DNA of 64,000 bases, taken from contig JAGBHK010000045.1 of the NCBI GenBank assembly GCA_017935565.1, positions 80,728 to 144,727 on the forward strand, written 5' to 3'. Below the pieces are notes generated by a model. The model saw nothing but the letters and a program-made list of their open reading frames with translations, was not told where the DNA came from and ran no database searches. The position numbers and the translations under genes were made by a program. Positions 44,804 through 53,188 of this stretch are shown here, one piece after another; positions within the stretch are counted from its first letter, which is position 1, and each line of letters opens with the position of its first letter. The DNA is from Lachnospiraceae bacterium (lineage in GTDB: Bacteria > Bacillota > Clostridia > Lachnospirales > Lachnospiraceae).

Positions 44804-45679
44804 ATGCAATATAAAAACGAAAAAAATAGCAAGCAACGAAATATATATCACAACATTCAGCATAATATTAATTATGTTCAGGCAAGGACAGATTTAGCAC
44901 TTGAAAACAGAGAAAAATTCGAAGGTACAAACACAGAGGTACAAGGCGTTATTTTAAGAGAGAAGCAATTGACACATGATATAAAACTTACAAAGGTTGA
45001 TATTGTCAATAACGAAGGTGCAAAAGCAATGAATAAGCCGGTGGGAACATATATTACTATTGAATCAGAGAACTTGCTTTCAAACGACATTGAATTTTTA
45101 AGAAAAATGAAAAGAGTATTGGCAAAAGAAATTAAAAGTATGTTACCAAAAACAAAAAATGCGAATATATTAGTTGTAGGATTGGGTAATAGAGAGGTTA
45201 CTTATGATGCTTTGGGACCGATTGCGGTATCATATGTGGAAATAACAAAACATATCAATGATTACTTTGGAAAAGAAGAGGATGAGAACAATGTGAGCGC
45301 TTTGGTTCCTGGAGTTATGGCGCAATCAGGAATGGAAGCAGCGAGTGTGATTAAAGGTGTTGTTAAACAAACAAAACCAGACGCAATAATTGTGATTGAT
45401 GCGTTAGCCGCAAGAAGCATAGACAGATTAAATACGACTATACAGCTTACCAATACTGGAATTAATCCTGGTTCAGGAGTTGGAAATCATAGAAATGCAA
45501 TTGATACTGAATCTATGGGGACTCATGTTCTGGCTATTGGAATACCGACAATCATTGATGCATCAAATTTAAGTGAAGGAGAGAAGGAAATGGTACTTAC
45601 ACTTAAAGATATTGATGAGAATATTGTTATGTTAGGAAAATTAATTGCAAAAAGTATAAATTTGGCAATGATATCATAG
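44804..45679 (+). CDS. gpr: Spore germination protease GPR
   Basis: A 291-residue A25-family endopeptidase that degrades small acid-soluble spore proteins at germination. It shows the propeptide/maturation region 'ARTDLALENRE', 'LVVGLGNREVTYDALGP', 'PGVMAQSGMEAASVIKGVV' and 'NTGINPGSGVGNHRNAI'. Its presence, with SpoIIP next to it, is strong evidence of endospore formation. ATG 44804 and ATG 44786 are both possible; the second overlaps the ribosome site GGAATGGAG. Confidence 0.95.
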   Translation: MQYKNEKNSKQRNIYHNIQHNINYVQARTDLALENREKFEGTNTEVQGVILREKQLTHDIKLTKVDIVNNEGAKAMNKPVGTYITIESENLLSNDIEFLRKMKRVLAKEIKSMLPKTKNANILVVGLGNREVTYDALGPIAVSYVEITKHINDYFGKEEDENNVSALVPGVMAQSGMEAASVIKGVVKQTKPDAIIVIDALAARSIDRLNTTIQLTNTGINPGSGVGNHRNAIDTESMGTHVLAIGIPTIIDASNLSEGEKEMVLTLKDIDENIVMLGKLIAKSINLAMIS

Positions 45680-45709
45680 TATAGTGTATAAAGAAAATGG
45701 AGGTAAGAA

Positions 45710-46912
45710 ATGAGACGACTAAATATTAGGAATAAGAAAAGTTTGATTTTAATTATCTTCATTTTTCTTACATATTTGATAATGTTAATGGATGTTCCAA
45801 ATAAATTGGCAAATTGTTTTCAGTATTCAATGTATCGATATGTGGATGGTACAATTACAAAACATTTTACTAGATTCTCTTGGTTAAAAAAAAGTGAAAG
45901 TGTTGATGAAATGCTGTTAGAACAGATTAATAATCAGATGTACGGTATTAATTATTTATATGATGAAGGAAGAAGGCAAAATATTGCAAAAAATGATTCA
46001 AACTATTTAACTGAATATAAAAAGAAGGAAGATGAGAAAATTGTAAAAGATGAGGATGAAACAAAAGAGGAAGAAGTTAAAAAAAATAATGATGATGATT
46101 TTGTGGAAGTGATGATGCCTGTTAAAACTAAAGATGCAATTGTTTATAGCAAAGAGCAGTTAAACGACTTTGATTTTTTGATGAGCCACTTATATATTGT
46201 TCCGGCAAGAGCGAAGGTGTTAGAGAGTGATTTGGTTGCAGATGAAATGCTGGCAAAAGATATGACTATAAAAGGAAGTAGTGATAAACCACAGATTCTT
46301 GTTTATCATACACATTCTCAGGAAGCGTTTGCAGATTCTGGTAATGATAAGAATAAAACCATAGTCCAGGTGGGGGATTACCTTACTGAATTATTGACGG
46401 AGTATGGATTTAATGTTATTCATTGCAAGAAAAGTTTTGATGTGGATGAAAATGGAAATCTGGACCGTTCCAATGCGTATGTAAATGCATTGCCAGAAGT
46501 TTTGCAGATTCTTGAAGATAATCCATCAATAGAAGTAGTTCTTGATATACATAGAGACGGATTGCCAGAGGGTGTGGATAAGCTTGTTACAAATATAAAT
46601 GGAAAACAAACTGCGAAAATTATGTTTTTTAATGGTTTGAGTAGAAGTTCGGCGGTGGGAGAAATTGATTATTTGTATAACCAGTATCGTAGCGAAAATT
46701 TAGCCTTAAGCTTCCAAGCGAAACTTAAGGCCATGGAGTATTATCCTGATTTTACCAGAAAAAGTTATCTGGATGCATATCAATATAATTTACATGTAAA
46801 AGATAAGGCAATGCTTATCGAAGTAGGGGCGCAGAACAACACATTTGACGAAGCAAAAAATGCAATGGAGCCCCTCGCTAATATTTTATATATGGTATTC
46901 GCTGGAAAATAA
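45710..46912 (+). CDS. spoIIP: Stage II sporulation protein P
   Basis: A 400-residue membrane-anchored amidase/endopeptidase that, with SpoIID and SpoIIM, thins septal peptidoglycan during engulfment. An N-terminal helix (about 12-30) and an acidic Lys/Glu-rich linker precede the catalytic domain (about 190-400): 'ILVYHTHSQEAF', 'VVLDIHRDGLPEG' and 'AMLIEVGAQNNTFDEAKNAMEPLA' hold the metal ligands His and Glu. It follows gpr by 30 bases with AATGGAGG upstream. Two bases separate its stop from that of converging dut. Confidence 0.95.
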   Translation: MRRLNIRNKKSLILIIFIFLTYLIMLMDVPNKLANCFQYSMYRYVDGTITKHFTRFSWLKKSESVDEMLLEQINNQMYGINYLYDEGRRQNIAKNDSNYLTEYKKKEDEKIVKDEDETKEEEVKKNNDDDFVEVMMPVKTKDAIVYSKEQLNDFDFLMSHLYIVPARAKVLESDLVADEMLAKDMTIKGSSDKPQILVYHTHSQEAFADSGNDKNKTIVQVGDYLTELLTEYGFNVIHCKKSFDVDENGNLDRSNAYVNALPEVLQILEDNPSIEVVLDIHRDGLPEGVDKLVTNINGKQTAKIMFFNGLSRSSAVGEIDYLYNQYRSENLALSFQAKLKAMEYYPDFTRKSYLDAYQYNLHVKDKAMLIEVGAQNNTFDEAKNAMEPLANILYMVFAGK

Positions 46913-46914
46913 TA

Positions 46915-47361
46915 CTAATTCTTTCCAGTAGAACCAAAACCACCTGCTCCACGAGCAGTGTCATTTAATTCATCAACTTCAGTAAAATCAGCAACAATAT
47001 AAGGTGTTATTACAAGCTGAGCAACACGTTCCCCTACACCAACTGTTTTGGTTTCATTTGTGTGGTTGTGAAGTGCCACTTTGATTTCTCCACGGTAGTC
47101 TGCATCGATAACACCTACTTTATTTGCAGGTGCAAGGCCACTCTTACATGCAAGACCGCTTCTTGCATAAATGAGACCAGCAAAACCAACAGGAATTTCA
47201 AGTGCAATGCCTGTGCCGATAAAAGCTGTTTCATGAGGTGCAATTGTAACATTATTTTCGATGCATGCGTATAAATCGCAGCCTGCGGCAAATTCTGTGC
47301 CATATGTTGGGATTATGGCATTTTCATTAAGTTTTTTAATATTTACATTATATTTATTCAT
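46915..47361 (-). CDS. dut: Deoxyuridine triphosphate nucleotidohydrolase (dUTPase)
   Basis: A 148-residue trimeric dUTPase. The five motifs are visible: 'AGCDLYAC', 'YARSGLACKSG', 'GVIDADYRGEIKV', 'GERVAQLVI' and the C-terminal 'RGAGGFGSTG'. It keeps dUTP out of DNA and supplies dUMP. It is third in the minus-strand operon nrdD-nrdG-dut, 13 bases behind nrdG, so deoxynucleotide supply and clean-up are joined. Confidence 0.97.
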   Translation of the reverse strand: MNKYNVNIKKLNENAIIPTYGTEFAAGCDLYACIENNVTIAPHETAFIGTGIALEIPVGFAGLIYARSGLACKSGLAPANKVGVIDADYRGEIKVALHNHTNETKTVGVGERVAQLVITPYIVADFTEVDELNDTARGAGGFGSTGKN

Positions 47362-47374
47362 ATTTTTATCCTCT

Positions 47375-47902
47375 CTAATATATGTCAGGGTGTAAAACCA
47401 CTTCGTTTTTTTCTAAAGATTCTTTAACTAGAATGATACGCTGATTAGAAGAACCGCGGAAGCGAATAGATAAGTCTTTCAATGCTTCCACATATTTTCC
47501 ATCAACTAAAACATCAATATAGGACATAAGTTCACGAGTTTCCTCGTATTCATTAAACATTCGGTCTACAACATCATTGTCAAAGGTAAAACCTGTGTAA
47601 CACCATACGGTTTTGTTTGGACATTTCTCCTTGAATTTTTTAAGAAATGGAAGGAGAGCCTTTTGATTTTCTGGTTCCAAAGGTTCGCCGCCTAAAAGGG
47701 AAAGCCCTGCGACATGAGAACCACTGGCATAATCAATGATGTAGTCCATTTCCTTTTCAGTAAAAGGTTTACCGTAATTAAAATCCCAAGCTTCAGAATT
47801 GAAACAACCAGGGCAGTAGTGACGACAACCACTTACAAAAAGTGAAATTCGAACTCCAGGACCATTTGCAACATCCATTATTTTGATAGAAGCGTAGTTC
47901 AT
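47375..47902 (-). CDS. nrdG: Anaerobic ribonucleotide reductase activating protein
   Basis: A 175-residue radical-SAM enzyme. It binds its [4Fe-4S] cluster with the 'CRHYCPGCFN' motif (CxxxCxxC) and has the SAM-binding 'LSLLGGEPLEPEN'. It makes the glycyl radical on NrdD. The gene follows nrdD by 86 bases that include a hairpin (47925-47964). Length is normal. Confidence 0.96.
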   Translation of the reverse strand: MNYASIKIMDVANGPGVRISLFVSGCRHYCPGCFNSEAWDFNYGKPFTEKEMDYIIDYASGSHVAGLSLLGGEPLEPENQKALLPFLKKFKEKCPNKTVWCYTGFTFDNDVVDRMFNEYEETRELMSYIDVLVDGKYVEALKDLSIRFRGSSNQRIILVKESLEKNEVVLHPDIY

Positions 47903-47924
47903 AGCAATTTCCTTTCATAATTTC

Positions 47925-47964
47925 AAAAATGCTTCGCAGGAGGTACCTTGCGAAGCATTTTAAA
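47925..47964 (-). terminator. Hairpin between nrdD and nrdG
   Basis: AAATGCTTCGCA and TGCGAAGCATTT enclose about ten bases. On the minus strand it is followed by TTTTTGAAATT, a moderate T-run. It may terminate part of the transcripts and lower nrdG/dut expression relative to nrdD. Confidence 0.6.
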
Positions 47965-47988
47965 TTTACTATAGTAAGTTACCAGAGA

Positions 47989-50115
47989 TTAACAATGCAA
48001 TACTCTTGAATTGATTTCCTTTGTCTTACCGACATTCCAGAAGTTTTCGCCAAGGTATCCGCAAGTACGACGAGTAACATTCATCTTTGCGTGATCTTTG
48101 TTATGGCACTGAGGGCATTCCCACTCAAGTTTATCATTGATTTCAATTTCACCATCAAAACCACAAACATGGCAATAGTCTGATTTTGTATTAAATTCAG
48201 CATACTGAATGTTTTCGTAAATAAACTTAACCATTTCTTCAAGAGCTTCAAGATTATGACGCATATTTGGAATTTCAACATATGAAATAGCACCACCTGA
48301 TGAAATCTCCTGGAACTGACTTTCAAATGTAAACTTGCTAAATGCATCAATCTTTTCACGAACATCTACATGGTAAGAGTTTGTGTAGTAACCCTTATCT
48401 GTAACGTCTTCGATATCTCCGAAACGCTGTTTATCAATTCTTGCAAATCTATAGCAAAGACTTTCAGCAGGAGTACCATATAAACCGAAGGCGATACCTG
48501 TATTTCTCTTCCATGTATCTGTAGCTTCACGAAGTCTTCTCATAACCTTTAATGCGAATTCTTCGCCTTCTTTTGTTGTATGGCTAACGCCCTTCATAAG
48601 CTTAGTTACTTCGTAAAGACCGATGTAACCAAGAGAGATAGTAGAGTAGCCATTGTGAAGCAATTTATCGATAGTTTCACCTTTTTCAAGTCTTGCGATA
48701 GCACCATGCTGCCAATGAATTGGGCTAACATTTGTTAATGTGCCTTCAAGTGCATGATGTCTGCACATTAAAGCTTCGAAACAAAGTGAAAGTCTTTCTT
48801 CAAGAAGTGGCCAGAATACTTCTTCGTCACCCTTAGCAATAATACCAATCTGTGGGAGGTTAAGACTTACAACACCCTGGTTGAAACGACCTTCCCATTT
48901 ATAATTACCATTTTCATCCTGCCATGTGCTTAAGAAACTTCTACAGCCCATGCATGAGAATACATTGCCTTCATAATTTTCACGCATCTTCTTAGCTGAA
49001 ATATAATCAGGATAGAGACGCTTTGAAGAACACTTAACAGCAAGTTTTGTAATGTAATCATACTTACCGCCGCTTAAGTTGTTATTTTCATCTAAAACAT
49101 AAATGAGTTTAGGGAATGCAGGAGTAACATATACACCCTTTTCATTCTTAATACCCTCAAGTCTCTGTCTTAAGATTTCTTCAACAATAGTAGCAACTTC
49201 TTCCTCATATTCATAACCATCTTCAATGAACATAAATAATGTTACGAATGGAGACTGACCATTTGTAGTCATCAAAGTATTTATCTGGTACTGCATTGTC
49301 TGTACACCAGAACGAAGTTCATCAGTAACTCTGTCTTTGATAAGTTCTTCAATAACTTCTGGTGGCATCTTGTCGCCAAACTTTTCTACATATTGTTCTC
49401 TATATTTTTCAGCACTCTTTCTTAAATACTTACCTAAATGTCTAATATCAACAGACTGTCCACCGTACTGGCTAGAAGCAACAGCAGAAATAATCTGAGT
49501 TGTAACAGTACAAGCAACCTGGAAACTCTTTGGACTTTCGATAAGCTTTCCGTTCATAACAGTTCCATTATCAAGCATATCACCAATGTTAATGAGACAG
49601 CAGTTGAAAATGCTCTGTAAGAAATAGTCTGCATCATGGAAGTGAAGGACACCATCTTCATGAGCTTTTGAAATCTTCTGTGGAAGCAATATACGTCTAG
49701 TTAAGTCCTTAGATACCTCACCAGCAATCAAGTCTCTCTGTGTAGACGCTACAATAGCATTCTTATTTGAATTTTCTTCCATTACGTCCTTATTACTATT
49801 CTTAATAAGACTCATAATAGAATCATCAGTAGTATTAGCTTTTCTTACAAGCTCACGAGTATATCTGTATTTAATATAGTTTTTTGCAAGAGCGAACTTT
49901 TTCTCAGCCATAAGCTTTTGTTCGATAATATCCTGGATGTCTTCAACCTGCATAGTAGAAGCACCCCTAGCTTCGATTGATGCAATGATATTATAGATTT
50001 TCTCTTCTGCAATTCTTTCGCTAGCGTCAACGCCGGCGTTAGCCTTTTCGATGGCTACAGCAATCTTATTACGATCATATTCAACCTGGCGACCGTCTCT
50101 TTTGATTACCTTCAT
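47989..50115 (-). CDS. nrdD: Anaerobic ribonucleoside-triphosphate reductase (class III)
   Basis: A 708-residue oxygen-sensitive reductase making deoxynucleoside triphosphates. It begins with an ATP-cone regulatory domain (residues about 1-90, 'KVIKRDGRQVEYDRNKIAVAIEKA'), then the 10-strand barrel, a zinc site (two CxxC pairs, 'CHVCG' and 'CPQC') and the glycyl-radical loop 'RRTCGYLGE' with Gly at about 686. Activated by NrdG. The promoter upstream carries an NrdR-like box in its spacer, so repression by NrdR is likely. Points to an anaerobe. Confidence 0.97.
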   Translation of the reverse strand: MKVIKRDGRQVEYDRNKIAVAIEKANAGVDASERIAEEKIYNIIASIEARGASTMQVEDIQDIIEQKLMAEKKFALAKNYIKYRYTRELVRKANTTDDSIMSLIKNSNKDVMEENSNKNAIVASTQRDLIAGEVSKDLTRRILLPQKISKAHEDGVLHFHDADYFLQSIFNCCLINIGDMLDNGTVMNGKLIESPKSFQVACTVTTQIISAVASSQYGGQSVDIRHLGKYLRKSAEKYREQYVEKFGDKMPPEVIEELIKDRVTDELRSGVQTMQYQINTLMTTNGQSPFVTLFMFIEDGYEYEEEVATIVEEILRQRLEGIKNEKGVYVTPAFPKLIYVLDENNNLSGGKYDYITKLAVKCSSKRLYPDYISAKKMRENYEGNVFSCMGCRSFLSTWQDENGNYKWEGRFNQGVVSLNLPQIGIIAKGDEEVFWPLLEERLSLCFEALMCRHHALEGTLTNVSPIHWQHGAIARLEKGETIDKLLHNGYSTISLGYIGLYEVTKLMKGVSHTTKEGEEFALKVMRRLREATDTWKRNTGIAFGLYGTPAESLCYRFARIDKQRFGDIEDVTDKGYYTNSYHVDVREKIDAFSKFTFESQFQEISSGGAISYVEIPNMRHNLEALEEMVKFIYENIQYAEFNTKSDYCHVCGFDGEIEINDKLEWECPQCHNKDHAKMNVTRRTCGYLGENFWNVGKTKEINSRVLHC

Positions 50116-50169
50116 AATCTCACTTCTCCTTTATGTTCTTTCTTGAATCCGCTCATTCGGACATTCTAA

Positions 50170-50198
50170 ATTATAACACTTAGATAGTGTTATGTCTA
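50170..50198 (-). promoter_or_regulatory. nrdD promoter
   Basis: On the minus strand TAGACA (50193-50198), 17-base spacer, TATAAT (50170-50175), about 55 bases before the nrdD start. The spacer is almost entirely an NrdR-like palindrome. Confidence 0.75.
50175..50191. promoter_or_regulatory. NrdR-like box 1
   Basis: AACACT-5 bases-AGTGTT (50175-50191), a perfect palindrome lying between the -35 and -10 of nrdD. NrdR boxes are of the form ACAC(T/A)ATATAT(A/T)GTGT. Binding here would block RNA polymerase. Confidence 0.65.
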
Positions 50199-50236
50199 TA
50201 CAAAAATACAAAATATTGAAAAAATTTTTTTGAGCG

Positions 50237-50252
50237 ACACAAGATATTGTGT
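50237..50252. promoter_or_regulatory. NrdR-like box 2
   Basis: ACACAAGATATTGTGT, 16 bases, close to the NrdR consensus. Centre-to-centre distance from box 1 is about 61 bases, near six helical turns, so both face the same side of the DNA. nrdR itself is not in the window. Confidence 0.65.
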
Positions 50253-50352
50253 TTTGAAAAAAGTGGGAACCTATATCAAAAAGTGGCGAATTTACGCAAA
50301 AAAAATGGTGGGCGTGAACATTGTGGGTACGAATAGGTTAGTGAAAATTATA

Positions 50353-50378
50353 TACAATAATACCAACAAAATATTGTA
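50353..50378. promoter_or_regulatory. Palindrome before the XRE-type gene, possible autoregulatory operator
   Basis: TACAATA and TATTGTA are separated by 12 bases and end 16 bases before the ATG at 50395, just upstream of the ribosome site. Position suits self-repression by the XRE-type regulator; this is inference only. Confidence 0.4.
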
Positions 50379-50394
50379 TCGGAATGGAGCAATT

Positions 50395-51099
50395 ATGATT
50401 AAGGAAAACATTGAGTATTATGAGATTGTATTGGAAAGATTACATGATTATAGAGAAGAATGGCAACTTAGTAAGGCGGAAATGGCACGAAAACTTGGCA
50501 TTGATAGGAGTTTGTATAGCCGATTTGAACGTGGAAAGAAGGCTGTGACTTACCCTGTTTTAATGAAGATGCATGACCTTGGAATCGATATAGACTACCT
50601 AGTAACTGGAATTAAATCAAAAGAAACAAAACTTTCAGAGATGTATGATAAATGCAAATTGGAGAGAAGAAGCAGCTTTGTTAACATTGTCACATCATAT
50701 ATGAATGTATTTATGGAGAAAGACAATAGTAAAGCAATATATTGCAGAAAAGAGATGGAAATTCTTAACTTTAATATAGAAAAAATGAATGGACAAAGAA
50801 CGGGCACAGTATGGTCATGCATTAGAGAAATTCACGGATTGACACAGGAGCAAGTAAGAGCAGTGCTAGACATTAACATTAAGACCTACAGAAAAATGGA
50901 GAAAGGTCAAGCGATGCCTACGCTTGAAATGCTTGTGAATTTGTACCAGAAACTTGGTTACTATCCATCTTTATTACACGAAATAAATTCAAACTATATA
51001 TTGATGTTAAACAATGCATGGGACGAGTTATCGGATGAGGATAGAAAAACAATGGAAAAAATAGCGTCAAAGACATTAAAAGATTTGAACAGCATATAG
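50395..51099 (+). CDS. XRE-type regulator with two helix-turn-helix regions
   Basis: A 234-residue DNA-binding protein. The first HTH (about 20-72) reads 'REEWQLSKAEMARKLGIDRSLYSRFERGKKAVTYPVLMKMHDL' in parts; a second (about 143-192) reads 'IREIHGLTQEQVRAVLDINIKTYRKMEKGQAMPTLEML'. Two HTH units in one chain are uncommon for this family and suggest binding as a pseudo-dimer. ATG 50395 follows CGGAATGGAG; the open frame from 50230 has no good start. It lies 11 bases before the agr-like response regulator gene and probably shares its transcript. Confidence 0.85.
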   Translation: MIKENIEYYEIVLERLHDYREEWQLSKAEMARKLGIDRSLYSRFERGKKAVTYPVLMKMHDLGIDIDYLVTGIKSKETKLSEMYDKCKLERRSSFVNIVTSYMNVFMEKDNSKAIYCRKEMEILNFNIEKMNGQRTGTVWSCIREIHGLTQEQVRAVLDINIKTYRKMEKGQAMPTLEMLVNLYQKLGYYPSLLHEINSNYILMLNNAWDELSDEDRKTMEKIASKTLKDLNSI

Positions 51100-51110
51100 A
51101 TGAGGCAAGA

Positions 51111-51569
51111 ATGGATAGAAAGACAGTATTAATAGTAGAAGACCAAGTTGAAAGCGCGGCAATGCTTGAAAAGATGATAAATGAAATAAATCCTGTCATT
51201 GAGTGTGTAATTGCAACTACAATGAAGGAAGCATTTTGTGTTTTATGTGAAAAAAGAATAGATGTATTCTTGATTGACATAATACTAGATGTAGAAGTGG
51301 AAGATGATGTATCAGGCCTTAAACTAGCTGAGGAAATAAGAGGAATTGATAAATACAAGTTTACACCGATTATTTTTATAACATCGTTGGAAGACCCTCA
51401 ATTATACGCATATAGAACATTACACAGCTATGCATATATACAAAAGCCATTCTTGGTGGATAGGACAAAGAAGACTCTTGAGGAAGCATTGTGTTATACA
51501 ACAAAACCACAAAAGCCGCAGACATTTTTATTTAGGGCAAATGGTCTCTTGTTCCCTACAAAACCTTAA
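51111..51569 (+). CDS. Agr-like response regulator, receiver domain, cut off by a frameshift
   Basis: A 152-residue product. Residues 1-125 are a receiver domain with Asp10-Asp/Glu pocket ('IVEDQ'), phospho-acceptor Asp56 in 'DVFLIDIILD', 'FITS' and Lys in 'YIQKPF'. After 'PQTFLFRANG' a LytTR DNA-binding domain should follow, as in AgrA, but the frame stops at 51567. The rest of a LytTR domain continues in another frame from about 51554 to 51766. About 20-25 residues of the domain seem to be missing at the junction, so this is more than a one-base error. The protein may act as a receiver-only regulator or be dead. Confidence 0.75.
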   Translation: MDRKTVLIVEDQVESAAMLEKMINEINPVIECVIATTMKEAFCVLCEKRIDVFLIDIILDVEVEDDVSGLKLAEEIRGIDKYKFTPIIFITSLEDPQLYAYRTLHSYAYIQKPFLVDRTKKTLEEALCYTTKPQKPQTFLFRANGLLFPTKP

Positions 51570-51574
51570 ACGAT

Positions 51575-51766
51575 ATGATAAAAGACATAAAAGGCGATAA
51601 CTTTTTGCAATGCAATAGAAATACGCTTGTTAATAAAAATTATATCGTTTCAGTTGACCCAGTTGAAAAGAAAATTAATCTCAAGGATAACAAAGGTAAA
51701 AAGACCCTGACAATAGGAAGAAAATATTTGGAAAAGGTACTTAAAGGTATAAGAAATGTTGATTAA
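51575..51766 (+). pseudogene. Detached C-terminal part of a LytTR DNA-binding domain
   Basis: In the -1 frame relative to the receiver gene, bases from about 51557 encode 'YKTLNDMIKDIKGDNFLQCNR', then 'NTLVNKNYIVSVDPVEKKI' and 'GRKYLEKVLKGI'. This matches the second half of LytTR domains (AgrA: 'NLKELSQ..FFRCHNSFVVNRHNIESID'). The beta strands before it are absent. No good ribosome site precedes ATG 51575. It overlaps the AgrC-like gene by 11 bases. Confidence 0.75.
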
Positions 51767-53018
51767 TTTGTATCTTTGCATAGAACAGTTTTGCGTAATA
51801 GCATGTCTCTTTGCGTTATATGGCAAAAAAATCAGATTAGACATACATACAATGTGCATTATAGTTATAAATCTTATAACGCTGCACATAAGAGATTTAG
51901 GGCTTATAAATGATATTGCTTCAGTATTCATTGCCATATTTACATTTATATATTGTTTATACGAGTTTGATAAAAGCATAAAGAGGGCAATAGTAAACAA
52001 TGTGTTGTATATAATAGCACTGTCGTTAATTCAATTGGTGTGCAGTATACCAGTTATATTCTTAAGAGTTTTGATACACAATGAAGCACTAATACTATCT
52101 TTACTAAATGGACTAGTATTATTAGTGATAATGCTTTTACGCTCTAGATTAAAAGGGCTTTCAAATCTTGTTAATACAAAGCGCCATGCAATGATGATAC
52201 CAATAGCAATATGCTTTGTAATGGTCATTATGCTTCTTGTAAAATACAAATCGTACCAATATCTAACATTAGAAATATATATGGTGGGTGTAGTTCTAAT
52301 TATACTTGCTATAGTTCTTGTGAAAAAGTGGCAGGAGAGCAGAATTGAGGCGGAAGAGAATAAAAAGGAATTAGCTGCTACAAAAGAATACCTAAAAGAA
52401 TATACAAGTCTTGTAAAGGGAGTAAAGCGACAACACCATGATGTTAAAAATCAAATAAGTGCAGTATATGGTTTGCAATATACAGCCGACAGTCAAGAAC
52501 AGGTAAAAATGAGTCATAATGAGTATGCAAGTTTCATATATGATACTGAAAAGTTCGAAAAACTCTTGCTTATGCCTAATAAAATCTTAAGTGGATTCTT
52601 GTATAGTAAGTTTTGCGAGATTGAAGAAAAAGGCATAAAAATCAATCATAGTATAGGCATGTATTCAAAAGAATGTGGGATGCCAATTCATGAGTTGGTG
52701 GCTGCATTAGGGGTGATTTTTGATAATGCTATAGAAGAAACATGCAAATTAGAGAGAAAAGATAAAGAAATAAAATTAACTATAGAAGAAACAGATGACT
52801 ATATAGTGTTCTTTGTTGAAAACATTGCGGAATTTATGACTCATAAAAGAATGAGAGAAATATTTCAGGAAGGTGTATCTTCAAAAGGAGAGGGACGAGG
52901 CATTGGTTTATACAATGTATATGAAAAAACGAAGAAATATGGTTTTGAAGCATATGCGCAAAATAAAGAATATTTAGGAGAAAAATGGCTATCTGTTGGA
53001 ATGAGAAAAGAAAAATAA
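51756..53018 (+). CDS. AgrC-like sensor histidine kinase (GHKL type)
   Basis: A 420-residue receptor kinase. Residues about 1-195 hold six membrane helices and no extracellular domain, as in AgrC. The dimerisation helix has the His motif 'VKRQHHDVKNQISAV' (about residue 227), and the ATPase domain has 'GVIFDNAIEE' (N box) and 'GRGIGLYNVYEKTKKYG'. It is intact. It should sense the cyclic peptide made from the converging agrB/agrD genes. A terminator hairpin lies just after it. Confidence 0.92.
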   Translation: MLINLYLCIEQFCVIACLFALYGKKIRLDIHTMCIIVINLITLHIRDLGLINDIASVFIAIFTFIYCLYEFDKSIKRAIVNNVLYIIALSLIQLVCSIPVIFLRVLIHNEALILSLLNGLVLLVIMLLRSRLKGLSNLVNTKRHAMMIPIAICFVMVIMLLVKYKSYQYLTLEIYMVGVVLIILAIVLVKKWQESRIEAEENKKELAATKEYLKEYTSLVKGVKRQHHDVKNQISAVYGLQYTADSQEQVKMSHNEYASFIYDTEKFEKLLLMPNKILSGFLYSKFCEIEEKGIKINHSIGMYSKECGMPIHELVAALGVIFDNAIEETCKLERKDKEIKLTIEETDDYIVFFVENIAEFMTHKRMREIFQEGVSSKGEGRGIGLYNVYEKTKKYGFEAYAQNKEYLGEKWLSVGMRKEK

Positions 53019-53023
53019 AGTTG

Positions 53024-53047
53024 TGGCGAGGTATTTAGACCTCGCCA
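53024..53047. terminator. Hairpin between agrC-like and agrD-like genes
   Basis: TGGCGAGGT and ACCTCGCCA flank a six-base loop at the convergence of the two transcripts. T-runs are short on both sides, so efficiency may be moderate. Confidence 0.65.
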
Positions 53048-53053
53048 TTAGTT

Positions 53054-53188
53054 TTAGTCATTTTCCTTTTTAGGTGGTTCTACTTCGCCGAAGAATAAGT
53101 AACTCTGTAAGCCGAAATCATGAAAAGCAAGCCAGGCAAAGCAAGAAGAACATAAAACTGATAAAATCTTGTTAATCTTGTGCTTCAT
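53054..53188 (-). CDS. AgrD-like autoinducer precursor peptide, 44 aa
   Basis: A short minus-strand gene. It has a strong AGGAGG site, located inside the end of agrB, and overlaps agrB by 17 bases. The peptide has an amphipathic N-terminal leader (1-22), a core 'HDFGLQSYLFF' and an acidic tail 'GEVEPPKKEND'. The tail is close to Staphylococcus aureus AgrD (DEVEVPKELTQ), the part that AgrB recognises. The five residues before the expected cut are Ser29-Tyr-Leu-Phe-Phe33, so the ring would be a serine lactone, as in S. intermedius (STGFF), and not a Cys thiolactone. It was found by reading the agrB 3' flank. Confidence 0.85.
   Translation of the reverse strand: MKHKINKILSVLCSSCFAWLAFHDFGLQSYLFFGEVEPPKKEND

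Noticed and set aside
51540-51575. Programmed -1 ribosomal frameshift joining the receiver and LytTR frames
   Set aside because: No canonical X-XXY-YYZ heptamer at the junction, and part of the domain seems missing, so mutation is the simpler reading.
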